Below, in pieces: positions 7,637 through 16,140 of a stretch of 33,590 nt of DNA. Each line of letters starts with the position of its first letter. The first letter of the stretch is position 1. The stretch spans positions 338,195 through 371,784 of the forward strand of contig NZ_LFIQ01000114.1 in NCBI RefSeq assembly GCF_001189245.1, in the 5' to 3' direction. This stretch comes from Bradyrhizobium pachyrhizi (GTDB lineage: Bacteria > Pseudomonadota > Alphaproteobacteria > Rhizobiales > Xanthobacteraceae). The position numbers and the translations under genes are program-made. The notes under the pieces were generated by a model. The model had not been told where the DNA came from. It worked only from the letters and a program-made list of their open reading frames with translations, and ran no database searches.

Positions 7637-8134
7637 ATGACTGAAACCCCTGCTCCCACCCGCATCTATGTCGACGCCGACGCCTGCCCGGTGAAGGACG
7701 AGATCTATCGCGTCGCGATCCGGCTCGGCGTGCCCGTCAGCGTGGTCGCGGGCTCTTTCATCCGCGTGCCGCAGGATCCGCTGATCGAGCGCATCGCCGC
7801 AGGTTCCGGCACGGATGCTGCCGACGACTGGATCGCCGAGCGCGCGCATGAAGGCGACGTTGTGGTCACAGCGGACATTCCGCTGGCGAGCCGCTGCGTC
7901 AAGGCCGGCGCCGACGTGATCGCGCCGAACGGCAAGCCGTTCACCGAACAGTCGATCGGCATGACGCTCGCGGTGCGCAATCTGATGACCGATCTGCGCT
8001 CGTCGGGCGAGATCACCGGCGGGCCGAAATCATATTCGCCACGCGACCGCTCGACCTTCCTGTCGACACTCGACCAGACCATCCGCCGGATCCAGCGCCG
8101 CCGCGCCGAGCAGGCGCCGGCGAACGGGGGTTAG
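7637..8134 (+). CDS. YaiI/UPF0178 (YqxD) family protein
   Basis: A 165-residue protein starting MTETPAPTRIYVDADACPVKDE. The DADACPVK motif near the N-terminus, VVTADIPLA in the middle and the NGKPFT...SIGMTLAVRNL block are family hallmarks. The fold is NYN/PIN-like with conserved aspartates, so a metal-dependent nuclease role is often suspected, but no function is established. The ATG at 7637 is used; the frame is open much further upstream only because that region is antisense to the two preceding genes. The stop is 4 nt before the ABC-F start codon, so these two genes probably form an operon. Confidence 0.9.
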   Translation: MTETPAPTRIYVDADACPVKDEIYRVAIRLGVPVSVVAGSFIRVPQDPLIERIAAGSGTDAADDWIAERAHEGDVVVTADIPLASRCVKAGADVIAPNGKPFTEQSIGMTLAVRNLMTDLRSSGEITGGPKSYSPRDRSTFLSTLDQTIRRIQRRRAEQAPANGG

Positions 8135-8138
8135 CGCG

Positions 8139-9956
8139 ATGGCTCCGCCGCCTCTGATCCAACTCAAGGACATCAGCCTCACCTTCGGCGGCACGCCGCT
8201 GCTGACGGGCGTCGAGCTGTCGGTCTCCGCCGGCGAGCGCGTCTGCCTGATCGGCCGCAACGGTTCCGGCAAATCGACGTTACTGCGGATCGCGGCCGGC
8301 CTGGTCGAGCCCGACGCCGGCAGCCGTTTCGTGCAGCCCGGCGCCACCATCCGCTATCTGCCGCAGGAGCCCGATTTCGGCCAGCACAAGACGACGCTCG
8401 CCTATGTCGAGGCCGGCCTCGGCCCCGGCGACGACCATTACCAGGCGCGCTATCTGCTCGAACAGCTCGGCCTCAGCGGCGAGGAAGATCCCGCGCATGC
8501 CTCCGGCGGCGAGGCACGCCGCGCGGCACTGGCCCGCGTGCTGGCGCCCTCGCCCGATATCCTGCTGCTGGACGAGCCGACCAACCATCTCGACCTGCCG
8601 ATCATCGAATGGCTCGAGGGCGAATTGGAACGCCGGCGCTGCGCGCTGGTGCTGATCAGCCACGACCGCCGCTTCCTCACCAATCTGTCGCGCACCACGG
8701 CCTGGCTCGATCGCGGCCAGATCCGGCAGATCGAGCGCGGCTTCGGCGCCTTCGAGGCGTGGCGCGACGAGGTGCTGGCCGAGGAAGAGCGCGAGCAGCA
8801 CAAGCTCGACCGCAAGATCGTCAACGAGGAGCACTGGCTGCGCTACGGCGTCTCCGGCCGCCGCAAGCGCAACGTCAAGCGGCTCGGCAATCTGCATGCG
8901 CTGCGCGACCAGCGCCGCGATTATCGCGGCGCCACCGGCAATGCCACGCTCGCCGCCGCCGAGGCCGAGAAATCCGGCCGCCTGGTGATCGAGGCCAAGA
9001 ACATCGCGAAGGCGTTCGGCGAGCGCAAGATCGTCGACGGCTTCTCGACCCGGATCCAGCGCGGCGACCGGCTCGGTATCGTCGGCCCGAACGGCGCCGG
9101 CAAGACCACGCTGGTGCACCTGCTGATCGGCAACGATCCGCCCGACTCGGGTTCGGTGCGGCTCGGGGCCAATATCGAGATGGCAACCCTCGACCAGCAC
9201 CGCGAGAGCCTCGACCCGAAGCTGACGCTGGCCGAGGCGCTGACCGGCGGCCGCGGCGATCACGTCATGGTCGGCGACAAGTCGAAGCACGTCATCGGCT
9301 ACATGAAGGATTTCCTCTTCGCGCAGGAGCAGCGCGGCACGCCGCTCGAAGCGCTCTCCGGCGGCGAGCGCGGCCGGCTGATGCTGGCGCGCGCGCTGGC
9401 CAAGCCGTCCAACCTTTTGATCCTCGACGAGCCGACCAACGACCTCGATCTCGAAACCCTCGACGTGCTCGAGGACATGCTCGGCGATTACGAAGGCACG
9501 GTGATCCTGATCAGTCACGACCGCGACTTCCTCGACCGCGTGGTGACGTCGGTGATCGTGCCCGAAGGCCAGGGACGCTGGATCGAATATGCCGGCGGCT
9601 ATTCCGACATGCTGGCGCAGCGCGGCGCCGACGTGAAGCGCGAGACTGTGAAGGCGGATGCCGCGACCGAAGAGAAGAAGGAAGCCAGAGCCGCGGCGCC
9701 CGAAGCAGCACCGAGGCGCCGGCTGAGCTTCAACGAGAAGCACGCGCTGGAAACCTTGCCGAAGACCATCGACAAGCTGCACAACGAGATCGCCAAGCAG
9801 CAGAAGCTGCTCGACGATCCCGATCTCTATACGAGGGATCGCAAGACATTCGACGCCGCCTCGGCCGCGATCGCAAAGGCGCAGCAAGAGCTCGCTGCCG
9901 CCGAGGACCGCTGGCTCGAACTCGAGGTCCTGCGTGAAGAGATCGAACAGGCGTAA
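8139..9956 (+). CDS. uup: ABC-F family ATP-binding protein (Uup-like)
   Basis: A soluble twin-ATPase with no membrane segments, as expected for ABC-F proteins that act on ribosomes or nucleic acids rather than in transport. First domain: Walker A GRNGSGKST (39-47), signature ASGGE (121-125), Walker B/D-loop LLLDEPTNHLD (142-152), H-loop H175. Second domain: GPNGAGKTT (316-324), LSGGE (406-410), LILDEPTNDLD (427-437), H460. The basic linker around 229-260 is the interdomain region. A charged, coiled-coil C-terminal domain (about 530-605) is the hallmark of the Uup subgroup, which binds DNA and influences transposon excision in E. coli. The first signature has Ala in place of Leu before SGG. 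Four nucleotides follow the stop of the UPF0178 gene. The Uup assignment rests on the C-terminal domain. Confidence 0.9.
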   Translation: MAPPPLIQLKDISLTFGGTPLLTGVELSVSAGERVCLIGRNGSGKSTLLRIAAGLVEPDAGSRFVQPGATIRYLPQEPDFGQHKTTLAYVEAGLGPGDDHYQARYLLEQLGLSGEEDPAHASGGEARRAALARVLAPSPDILLLDEPTNHLDLPIIEWLEGELERRRCALVLISHDRRFLTNLSRTTAWLDRGQIRQIERGFGAFEAWRDEVLAEEEREQHKLDRKIVNEEHWLRYGVSGRRKRNVKRLGNLHALRDQRRDYRGATGNATLAAAEAEKSGRLVIEAKNIAKAFGERKIVDGFSTRIQRGDRLGIVGPNGAGKTTLVHLLIGNDPPDSGSVRLGANIEMATLDQHRESLDPKLTLAEALTGGRGDHVMVGDKSKHVIGYMKDFLFAQEQRGTPLEALSGGERGRLMLARALAKPSNLLILDEPTNDLDLETLDVLEDMLGDYEGTVILISHDRDFLDRVVTSVIVPEGQGRWIEYAGGYSDMLAQRGADVKRETVKADAATEEKKEARAAAPEAAPRRRLSFNEKHALETLPKTIDKLHNEIAKQQKLLDDPDLYTRDRKTFDAASAAIAKAQQELAAAEDRWLELEVLREEIEQA

Positions 9957-9958
9957 TT

Positions 9959-10079
9959 GTAGGATGGGTGGAGCCAACGGGACCGCGCAAAGCGCGGCCC
10001 GATGATAAACTCCGCGAAACCCATCCTGTGTGCGCGCAGAAGAAAGTCGATGGGTTTTGCGTCGCTCTACCCATCCTAC
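9959..10079. repeat. Palindromic intergenic repeat (family C, long copy)
   Basis: Perfect 11-bp outer arms are GTAGGATGGGT (9959-9969) and ACCCATCCTAC (10069-10079). An inner pair, CGCGAAACCCATC (10013-10025) and GATGGGTTTTGCG (10049-10061), matches except for one base. It separates the ABC-F gene from the PLP-enzyme gene. A short copy of the same family is at 13426-13454. Confidence 0.85.
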
Positions 10080-10103
10080 GAGGTCGGAGAAGAAGGATAA
10101 ATC

Positions 10104-11183
10104 ATGACCACGCCCCTCGCCGCCAAGATCGCCAAGGAATACGGCACGCCCTGCGCCGTGATCGACATGGACCGGGTCGAGCGCAACATCGCGCGCATCC
10201 AGAAGGCCTGCGACGAAGCCGGCGTCGCCAACCGTCCGCACATCAAGACGCACAAGAACCCGATGCTGGCGCAGCTGCAGATCAAGGCCGGCGCCAAAGG
10301 CATTACCTGCCAGAAGCTCGGCGAGGCCGAGATCATGGCGGATAGCGGCATCGACAACATCCTGATCAGCTACAATCTGCTCGGCGACGAGAAGATGGCG
10401 CGGCTCGGCGCGCTGCAAAGCAAGGCCAACGTCACCGTCGCCGCCGACAATTCCATCGTCGTGGGCGACCTGCCGAAGGCCGCAGCCGCCTCCGGCCGCC
10501 CGCTCTCGGTCGTGGTCGAATGCGACACCGGCCGCAAGCGCGCCGGCGTCGAGACCCCGGCCGAGGCGATCGCGCTGGCGCGGGAGATCGCAGCCTCCAA
10601 GGGCCTCAACTTCGCGGGTTTCATGCTGTACCCGACCGAGACCGGCTGGGCCGATGCGCAGAAATTCTACGACGAGGCGCTGGCCGGCGTTCGCGCCCAC
10701 GGCCTCGACGCGACCATCGTCTCCACCGGCGGCACGCCGAACCTGAAGAACCTCGGCAAGCTGAAGGGCGGCACCGAGCATCGCTTCGGCACCTACATCT
10801 ACAACGACCGCATGCAGGTCGCGGCCGGCGTCGCGACCTGGGACGATTGCGCGCTGCATATCTATTCCACCGTCGTCAGCCGCGCCGGCCCGGAGCGCGG
10901 CATCCTCGATGCCGGCTCCAAGACGCTGACCTCGGACACCGGCGGCCTTGAAGGCCACGGCCTGATCCTCGAACATCCCGAGGCCAGGATCGCGCGCTTC
11001 GCCGAGGAACACGGCTTCCTTGATCTGTCTCGCAGCAACACGCGGCCCAATGTCGGCGACGTGGTGCGGATCGTGCCCAATCACGTCTGCGTCGTCGTTA
11101 ACATGATGGACGAGGTCGTGATGGTGCGCGGTGACGAGATCATCGGTGCGTTGCCAGTGACGGCGCGCGGGAAGTTGCGCTAG
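10104..11183 (+). CDS. DSD1-family fold-III PLP enzyme (D-threonine aldolase/D-serine dehydratase type)
   Basis: The enzyme is a fold-type III (alanine-racemase-like) pyridoxal-phosphate protein acting on D-3-hydroxy amino acids. The PLP lysine is K48 in RPHIKTHKNP. The C-terminal metal site is H327-x-C329 (PNHVCVVVNM). In characterised relatives the metal ligands are His/Cys in eukaryotic-type D-serine dehydratase and His/Asp in Alcaligenes D-threonine aldolase. The Cys here therefore leans toward a D-serine-dehydratase-like site, but function cannot be fixed from this alone. DAGSKTLTSDTG and STGGTPNL are further family motifs. AAGGAT upstream of the ATG serves as ribosome-binding site. It is probably monocistronic, preceded by a palindromic repeat and convergent with a LysR gene 15 nt away. 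Confidence 0.85.
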   Translation: MTTPLAAKIAKEYGTPCAVIDMDRVERNIARIQKACDEAGVANRPHIKTHKNPMLAQLQIKAGAKGITCQKLGEAEIMADSGIDNILISYNLLGDEKMARLGALQSKANVTVAADNSIVVGDLPKAAAASGRPLSVVVECDTGRKRAGVETPAEAIALAREIAASKGLNFAGFMLYPTETGWADAQKFYDEALAGVRAHGLDATIVSTGGTPNLKNLGKLKGGTEHRFGTYIYNDRMQVAAGVATWDDCALHIYSTVVSRAGPERGILDAGSKTLTSDTGGLEGHGLILEHPEARIARFAEEHGFLDLSRSNTRPNVGDVVRIVPNHVCVVVNMMDEVVMVRGDEIIGALPVTARGKLR

Positions 11184-11198
11184 CCGCATCCTACGCAT

Positions 11199-12101
11199 CT
11201 ACCCGTGCATCAGCGCCTGCAACTCGCGATCCAGCGCTGCGCGAAACACCTTGATCGGCCGCGCCAGGCGGCCGGCCGGCGGGCGATGCACGATCCAGGC
11301 GCGGACCGCGGGATTGAAATCCGCGATCTTCACGGCCTTGAGCCGGCTACGGATCGGGCTTCGTTTCAGCGCCACCGGCGTCACGAGGCCGATGCCGAGC
11401 CCTCGCGCCACCAGCGACAGCCGCAACTCGCTATCGAGCGCCTCAACCGCGATGTTGAACGGCAGATGCGCCGCATCGAAATGGCGCTTCAGCGTCTGGC
11501 GGAAGCCGCAGCCGTCCTGGTTGATCACCCATCCGATCCGCGACAGCCATTCGAGATCGACTGACTTCGGCGTCTTCATGTCGCGCGCGACGACGAACAC
11601 CACCGGCTGCGCGCCGAGATCGTCGGCCACGAGATCGTCGGGCGGCGCGGTGCCGTCAGGCAAACAGATTGCCGCGGCATCGAGCTCGTTGCGGCTGACC
11701 CGCTCCATGTGGTTGGGCGACCAGCCCGAGACGACGCGCACCGCCAGCGCGGGAAATTCGCCGCGCACCGCGTCGAGCGGTCCGGTGAGCCCCGCCTCCG
11801 ACAAAAACGGCGTCAGGCCGAGCCTGAACTCGCCGCGCACCACGCCGTCATTGGCGACGCCTGACTTGAGGTCATCGAGCATGCGCAGCAGCCGGCGGCC
11901 CTGCTCATAGGCCTCGATTCCCGCCGCCGTCGGCTTCAGCGGCTTGGAGAGGCGGTCGAGCAGCTGCGCGCCGAGCATCTCCTCGAGATTCTGGATCCGC
12001 CGCGTCACGCCGGGCTGGGTCAGGTTCAGCCGCGCCGAGGCCGCGACGATCGATCCGGTCTCCACCACGGCGACGAACGCCACGAGGTCATGCGTGTTCA
12101 T
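11199..12101 (-). CDS. LysR-family transcriptional regulator
   Basis: A 300-residue LTTR. The N-terminal winged helix starts MNTHDLVAFVAVVETGSI, with the helix-turn-helix around AASARLNLTQPGVTRRIQNLE. Residues from about 90 on form the periplasmic-binding-protein-like effector domain. Unusually it has a cluster of substitutions in the helix (SIVAASARLNLTQPGVTRRI where many LTTRs have AA..L..SQ.A.S..I), but the layout is normal. It is transcribed divergently from an MFS transporter with a 93-nt gap, the classic arrangement for an LTTR controlling its neighbour, so it probably regulates the transporter and itself. Effector unknown. Confidence 0.92.
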   Translation of the reverse strand: MNTHDLVAFVAVVETGSIVAASARLNLTQPGVTRRIQNLEEMLGAQLLDRLSKPLKPTAAGIEAYEQGRRLLRMLDDLKSGVANDGVVRGEFRLGLTPFLSEAGLTGPLDAVRGEFPALAVRVVSGWSPNHMERVSRNELDAAAICLPDGTAPPDDLVADDLGAQPVVFVVARDMKTPKSVDLEWLSRIGWVINQDGCGFRQTLKRHFDAAHLPFNIAVEALDSELRLSLVARGLGIGLVTPVALKRSPIRSRLKAVKIADFNPAVRAWIVHRPPAGRLARPIKVFRAALDRELQALMHG

Positions 12102-12194
12102 AACAATCTCGCATATTCTTCATCATCTTATTTGAATTGTAGCATATTAGGCCGATCCCCTAAAGGGGGCCTCGCCACTCCATCGCGAGGCCCC
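12102..12194. promoter_or_regulatory. Divergent LysR/MFS control region with direct repeat
   Basis: This AT-rich intergenic region contains two identical GCATATT heptamers at 12111-12117 and 12142-12148, 31 nt apart (about three helical turns). ATTC (12115-12118) and GAAT (12134-12137) form a weak dyad between them. This could be the LysR binding region. CCCC-TAAA-GGGG (12157-12168) is a short hairpin in the MFS leader. Confidence 0.5.
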
Positions 12195-13412
12195 ATGACC
12201 ATCTCCGAAGCCACCAAACTCTCCCCGGCGCGCACCGTCGCCGTGCGTCCGCTGATCTGGATCGGCGCCATCACGACCGGCACCGTCGTTACCAATCTCT
12301 TTGCGCCGCAGATCCTCGTCGGCCTGATGGGCCGCTCGCTCGGCATGACCGAGCTGGAGGCCGGCCTGATCTCGACGCTGACCCTGCTCGGCTATGCGCT
12401 CGGGCTGCTGCTGCTGGTGCCGCTGGTCGACCTCGTCGAGAACAAGCGGCTGATCCTGCGGACGCTGGCCTGCGCCATCGTCGCGGCGATCGGCACCGCG
12501 ATGGCGCCGACGCCGCTGATCCTGCTGGCCGCCACCTTCATCCTCGGCGCCTCCTGCGCGGCGATCCAGATGGTGGTGCCGCTGGTGGCGTCGATGGTGC
12601 CGCCGGAGCGTCGGGGACAGGCGATCGGCGATGTGATGAGCGGCCTGATGATCGGCATCCTGCTGTCGCGACCAATGGCGAGTCTGATCGCGGACAGCTG
12701 GAACTGGCGCGGCTACTATTTCACCTCGGCCGTGCTGATGACGGTGCTCGCCGGCGCATTGGCGCGCACGCTGCCGACGCTACAGCCGGCGGCGAAGGTC
12801 AGCTACGGCGCGCTGCTGCGATCGTTCCCAAAACTGCTGCGCGAGGAGCCGGTGCTGCGCGTCCGGTCCTGGACCGCTGCGCTGGTGATGGCCTCGTTCA
12901 CTGCGTTCTGGGCCGCCGTGGCGCTGCGGCTGCCGGATGCGCCATTCAAGCTCGACGCCAGGGGGATCGCGCTGTTCGCGCTGATCGGCGTTGCCGGCGC
13001 TATCGCGACACCGCTGGCCGGCCGCTGGGGCGACCGTGGCCTGGCGCGGCCGATGCTGATCGGCTCGCACATTCTGATCATTGCATCGCTGGCGCTGTGC
13101 GCGTGGGCCGGGGTGCTGGAGTCGCGGATCGCTGCACTCGTCGTGCTGAGCCTCGGCACCATCCTGCTCGATCTCGGCATCACCACCGACCAGACGCTCG
13201 GCCGCCGCGCCGTCAACCTGCTGCGCCCCGAGGCACGCGGCCGGATCAACGGCCTGTTCGTGGCGCTGTTCTTCATCGGCGGCGCCGTCGGCGCGGCTGC
13301 GGCCTCCGCGGCGTGGAGCTTTGGTGGCTGGACCGCGGTGTGCGCGGTGGCTGCAGCGTTCGGTGTGCTCGGCTTGATCACCGACCTCGCGACGAAGACG
13401 GGATCAGAATGA
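12195..13412 (+). CDS. MFS transporter
   Basis: A 405-residue integral membrane protein with about 12 hydrophobic segments in two halves. It belongs to the YnfM/AraJ-like drug and sugar efflux branch by its general look. The A-motif-like loop between helices 2 and 3 reads LVDLVENKRLI. A further conserved stretch is SMVPPERRGQAIGDVMSG, and the second half has an equivalent loop at GRWGDRGLARP. The ATG at 12195 gives a normal N-terminus; the frame runs on upstream only through the control region. It is probably controlled by the divergent LysR protein. Substrate unknown; a small organic molecule exporter is the most likely role. Confidence 0.88.
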   Translation: MTISEATKLSPARTVAVRPLIWIGAITTGTVVTNLFAPQILVGLMGRSLGMTELEAGLISTLTLLGYALGLLLLVPLVDLVENKRLILRTLACAIVAAIGTAMAPTPLILLAATFILGASCAAIQMVVPLVASMVPPERRGQAIGDVMSGLMIGILLSRPMASLIADSWNWRGYYFTSAVLMTVLAGALARTLPTLQPAAKVSYGALLRSFPKLLREEPVLRVRSWTAALVMASFTAFWAAVALRLPDAPFKLDARGIALFALIGVAGAIATPLAGRWGDRGLARPMLIGSHILIIASLALCAWAGVLESRIAALVVLSLGTILLDLGITTDQTLGRRAVNLLRPEARGRINGLFVALFFIGGAVGAAAASAAWSFGGWTAVCAVAAAFGVLGLITDLATKTGSE

Positions 13413-13425
13413 GTGGCACGGCGTG

Positions 13426-13454
13426 GGATGGGTTTCGCTTCGCTCTACCCATCC
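13426..13454. repeat. Short family-C palindrome, probable bidirectional terminator
   Basis: GGATGGGT (13426-13433) and ACCCATCC (13447-13454) form a perfect 8-bp stem with a 13-nt loop. It lies between the stop codons of two convergent genes (MFS ends at 13412, flavoprotein ends at 13462). It is a short version of the repeat at 9959-10079. There is no clear T-tract, so termination is inferred from position only. Confidence 0.7.
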
Positions 13455-13461
13455 TACAGTG

Positions 13462-14682
13462 CTACGATTTCTGCACGAACCATCGTAACGCGCCCTTCCC
13501 GGCGGCGACGCCCGTTGCAAACGACGCCTGCAACAGATAGCCGCCGGTCGGCGCTTCCCAATCGAGCATCTCGCCGGCGGCGAAAACGCCAGGCAGCCGC
13601 CGCAGCATGAAATGCGCGTCGAGCTCGTCGAACCTGATCCCGCCGGCGCTCGAGATCGCGCGTGCGGTCGGCGCCACGTCCGTGATCCGGATCGGCACCG
13701 CATTGATCAGTTCGGCCAGGTCGGCCGGCGGCAGCGCGGCCAGCGAACGGCCGGCGGCGACCGCCGCTTCCTGCAACAAACCGATGCCGACCGGCGAAAG
13801 CTGCCCGGCCTTGCGCAGGAAATTGGAGACGGTCTGCTTGCCCTTCGGCGCCGAGAGGCGCGCGACCAGTTCGTCACGCGCGGCGTCGGGCCGCAGTGCC
13901 ACCGTCAGGGTCGCCGTGCCCTTGGCGAGCACCGCCTCGCGCAATTCCGCCGACAGCGCATAGATGGCACCGCCTTCGATGCCGGCGCGGGTGACGATCG
14001 CCTCGCCGCGCACCGTATGCGAGCCGATCGTGAGCGCGACTCCCTTGAGCGGCTGGCCTTCGAACCGGTCGCGGAAGATATTTGACCAGGCAACCGTGAA
14101 GCCGGAATTGGCTGCTTTCATCGGCGCCACCGCAACGCCCTTCGCGGTGAGGATCTCCGCCCAGGCGCCATCGGAGCCGAGCCGCGGCCAGCTCGCGCCG
14201 CCGAGTGCCAGCACGATTGCATCGGCATTGACTGTGCGCTGGCCGTCCGGCGTCTCGAACAGCAGTCCGCCGCGCGCGTCCCATCCAACCCAGCGATGCC
14301 GGAATGCGAACGCAACGCCCGCGGAATCGAGCCGCCGTAGCCAGGCGCGCAGCAGGGGCGATGCCTTGAACGCCTCGGGGAATACGCGGCCGCTGGTGCC
14401 GACGAATGTCGGCTGCCCCAGCGCATCGCTCCAGGCGCGTAAGGCATCGGGCGGAAATGCCTCGATCGCAGCCTTCAGATGCGGCATCGCCTCGCGATAG
14501 CGCGCAAGGAAATCCGGCAGCGGCTCGGAGTGGGTGAGATTGAGCCCGCCACGGCCGGCCATCAGGAACTTGCGGCCGGCCGACGGCATCGCATCGTAGA
14601 CGGTGACCTGTGCGCCACCTTGCGCGAGCACCTCCGCCGCCATCAGGCCGGCAGGTCCGGCTCCGATGACGGCGACGGTCAT
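13462..14682 (-). CDS. HI0933/TIGR03862-type FAD-dependent flavoprotein
   Basis: A 406-residue protein with an N-terminal Rossmann FAD site GAGPAG (residues 7-12) and the family motif GRKFLMAGRGGLNLTH (36-51). The C-terminal FAD-contacting segment is VFAAGEMLDWEAPTGGYLLQ. These place it in the HI0933-like (YhiN) NAD(P)/FAD-dependent oxidoreductases, the subgroup I know as TIGR03862 flavoproteins, whose reaction is not established. The ATG follows the stop codon of the upstream SDR gene by 2 nt, so the two are co-translated or at least co-transcribed. The product is cytoplasmic, with no signal peptide. Confidence 0.88.
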   Translation of the reverse strand: MTVAVIGAGPAGLMAAEVLAQGGAQVTVYDAMPSAGRKFLMAGRGGLNLTHSEPLPDFLARYREAMPHLKAAIEAFPPDALRAWSDALGQPTFVGTSGRVFPEAFKASPLLRAWLRRLDSAGVAFAFRHRWVGWDARGGLLFETPDGQRTVNADAIVLALGGASWPRLGSDGAWAEILTAKGVAVAPMKAANSGFTVAWSNIFRDRFEGQPLKGVALTIGSHTVRGEAIVTRAGIEGGAIYALSAELREAVLAKGTATLTVALRPDAARDELVARLSAPKGKQTVSNFLRKAGQLSPVGIGLLQEAAVAAGRSLAALPPADLAELINAVPIRITDVAPTARAISSAGGIRFDELDAHFMLRRLPGVFAAGEMLDWEAPTGGYLLQASFATGVAAGKGALRWFVQKS

Positions 14683-14684
14683 GC

Positions 14685-15602
14685 TCAGAGCTTGATCCCG
14701 GCCCGCGCGGCGGCCTGGGCGACATACTTCTGCGTCTGCTCGAACGCGCCCTGCAGCGCCTTCGCGGTCGACATGTCGCTGATCGCATTGAAGTGCGCGG
14801 CGACGCCGTCCGGCGTCCATTCGGACTGCGGCAGGTTGACGCCTTCGGTCTCCAGCACGCGGATCACCGCAAACGAGCCGGCGCCGGCGCCCATGATGGT
14901 GCGGGTCGGTGCGTCCTCCGAGAGCAGGAATTCGACCGCCGGCGTGATCGCTTCCGGCTTCATTAGTTGAAGCGCCTGCGGCGGCAGCAGTTCCTCGGTC
15001 ATGCGGGTCGCAGCCGTCGGCGAGATGGTGTTGACCTTGATGTTGTTCTTGCGACCCTCTTCGGCGAGCACGTTCATCAGGCCGACCATGCCGGCCTTCG
15101 CCGCGCCGTAGTTGGCCTGGCCGAAATTGCCGAACAGACCGGACGACGAGGTCGTCAGCACGATGCGGCCGTAGTTGCGCTCGCGCATGCCGGCCCACAC
15201 CGCCTTGCAGCAGTAGAAGGTGCCGGTGAGATGCACGTCGAGCACCTTGGCCCAGTCGGCGACCTCGAGCTTGGTGAACGACTTGTCGCGCAGGATGCCC
15301 GCATTGGCGCAGAGCAGATCGACGCTGCCCCACTCCTTGGTGGCTCGCTCGACCATCGCGGTGACCTGCTCGAAGTTCGAGACGTCGGCGCCGTCGGCCA
15401 TCGCGGTTCCGCCGGCTTTCCGGATCTCTTCGACCACGGTCTCGGCCGGCGACAACGAGCCGCCGGTGCCGTCGCGCGCGCCGCCGAAATCGTTGACCAC
15501 GACCTTGGCGCCGCGGCTCGCCAGCCCCAGCGCATGCGCCCGCCCAAGACCATTGCCCGCGCCGGTGACGATAGCGACGCGTCCGTCGAACCTGATTGCC
15601 AT
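14685..15602 (-). CDS. Short-chain dehydrogenase (MFE-2/HSD17B4-like 3-hydroxyacyl-CoA dehydrogenase type)
   Basis: A 305-residue classical SDR: cofactor motif TGAGNGLG (13-20), NAG (100-102), and the catalytic Ser about 152, Tyr165 and Lys169 (YGAAK). The segment VVVNDFGGARDGTGG after the second beta strand is characteristic of the dehydrogenase part of peroxisomal multifunctional enzyme type 2. That enzyme oxidises (R)-3-hydroxyacyl-CoA with NAD. The extra 40-50 C-terminal residues after the SDR core also fit that group. The ATG at 15602 is chosen because the longer open frame continues into a palindromic repeat. It is followed after 2 nt by the flavoprotein. An acyl-CoA or steroid side-chain role is inferred. 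Confidence 0.88.
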   Translation of the reverse strand: MAIRFDGRVAIVTGAGNGLGRAHALGLASRGAKVVVNDFGGARDGTGGSLSPAETVVEEIRKAGGTAMADGADVSNFEQVTAMVERATKEWGSVDLLCANAGILRDKSFTKLEVADWAKVLDVHLTGTFYCCKAVWAGMRERNYGRIVLTTSSSGLFGNFGQANYGAAKAGMVGLMNVLAEEGRKNNIKVNTISPTAATRMTEELLPPQALQLMKPEAITPAVEFLLSEDAPTRTIMGAGAGSFAVIRVLETEGVNLPQSEWTPDGVAAHFNAISDMSTAKALQGAFEQTQKYVAQAAARAGIKL

Positions 15603-15622
15603 GCTGTTGATTCCTGTTCTTT

Positions 15623-15770
15623 CCTTCTCCACTTGTGGGAGAAGGTGGCGCGCGCAAGCGCGCCGGATGAGGGGTTCTCTCCACGGATGAGCACGCGGAG
15701 AGAGACCCCTCACCCGGCTTCATCTCGCTCCGCTCGATTTCGCCACCCTCTCCCACAAGGGGAGAGGGTG
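15623..15770. repeat. Compound palindromic intergenic repeat (family A, copy 2)
   Basis: This has the same plan as the element at 2108-2242. The inner arms TGAGGGGT/ACCCCTCA (15668-15675 and 15705-15712) extend to TCTCTCC/GGAGAGA (15676-15682 and 15697-15703). Outer arms are based on CCTTCTCC...GGGAGAAGG and CCCTCTCCC...GGGGAGAGGG. The element lies in the leader of the SDR gene, so it could affect its expression. The remainder of 15603-15858 has no supported gene. Confidence 0.85.
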
Positions 15771-15858
15771 CACGCCTGAGCGGCATGAAAAGGTTGGGGA
15801 CTTTTGAGCAGCGATGGATGGCCGGGTCAAGTGTTGCGCTGACCGGCCACGGGGTCAG

Positions 15859-16047
15859 TTAGACTTCAGGGGCCATCGACCCGCAAGGTTTCAAGGCTTT
15901 GAACCGGTGCCCATCGTTCAAGGTCTTGTCCTTCAAGCTCTTGATCAGGTGCCCGTTCCAGCACTCGTGATGCTCCTGGGCGTAGCTGATCGAGCCGATC
16001 ACAATCAATGCGATGACAACAAGTCCGGCGACGATGTTCTGCACCAT
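15859..16047 (-). CDS. Small single-span membrane or secreted hypothetical protein
   Basis: A 62-residue protein: MVQNIVAGLVVIALIVIGSISYAQ forms one hydrophobic segment that could be a signal peptide or anchor, followed by a polar tail with two cysteines (HECWNGH and KPCGS). GGGAG lies 8 nt before the ATG at 16047. An in-frame ATG at 16095 is less likely. Short proteins of this type occur in Bradyrhizobium as hypotheticals. The two cysteines could form a disulfide outside the cytoplasm. No function can be given. Confidence 0.55.
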   Translation of the reverse strand: MVQNIVAGLVVIALIVIGSISYAQEHHECWNGHLIKSLKDKTLNDGHRFKALKPCGSMAPEV

Positions 16048-16140
16048 GGCTGCCACTCCCGGGACCGCACCGCCTAAAGGCGGCATGATGGACACCGGGG
16101 ATCAAGGCCGTCAATGCGCTTCTTGGACCATGCGGGTTCG

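Noticed and set aside
8280..11198. A 972-codon open frame on the minus strand spanning the ABC-F and PLP-enzyme genes
   Set aside because: It crosses two well-supported genes and a repeat. The protein has no recognisable motif and the composition is typical of a shadow frame.
13463..15786. A single 774-residue minus-strand protein joining the flavoprotein with sequence upstream of it
   Set aside because: The region before residue MTVAVIGAGPAG is the SDR gene in another frame. The flavoprotein starts at 14682.
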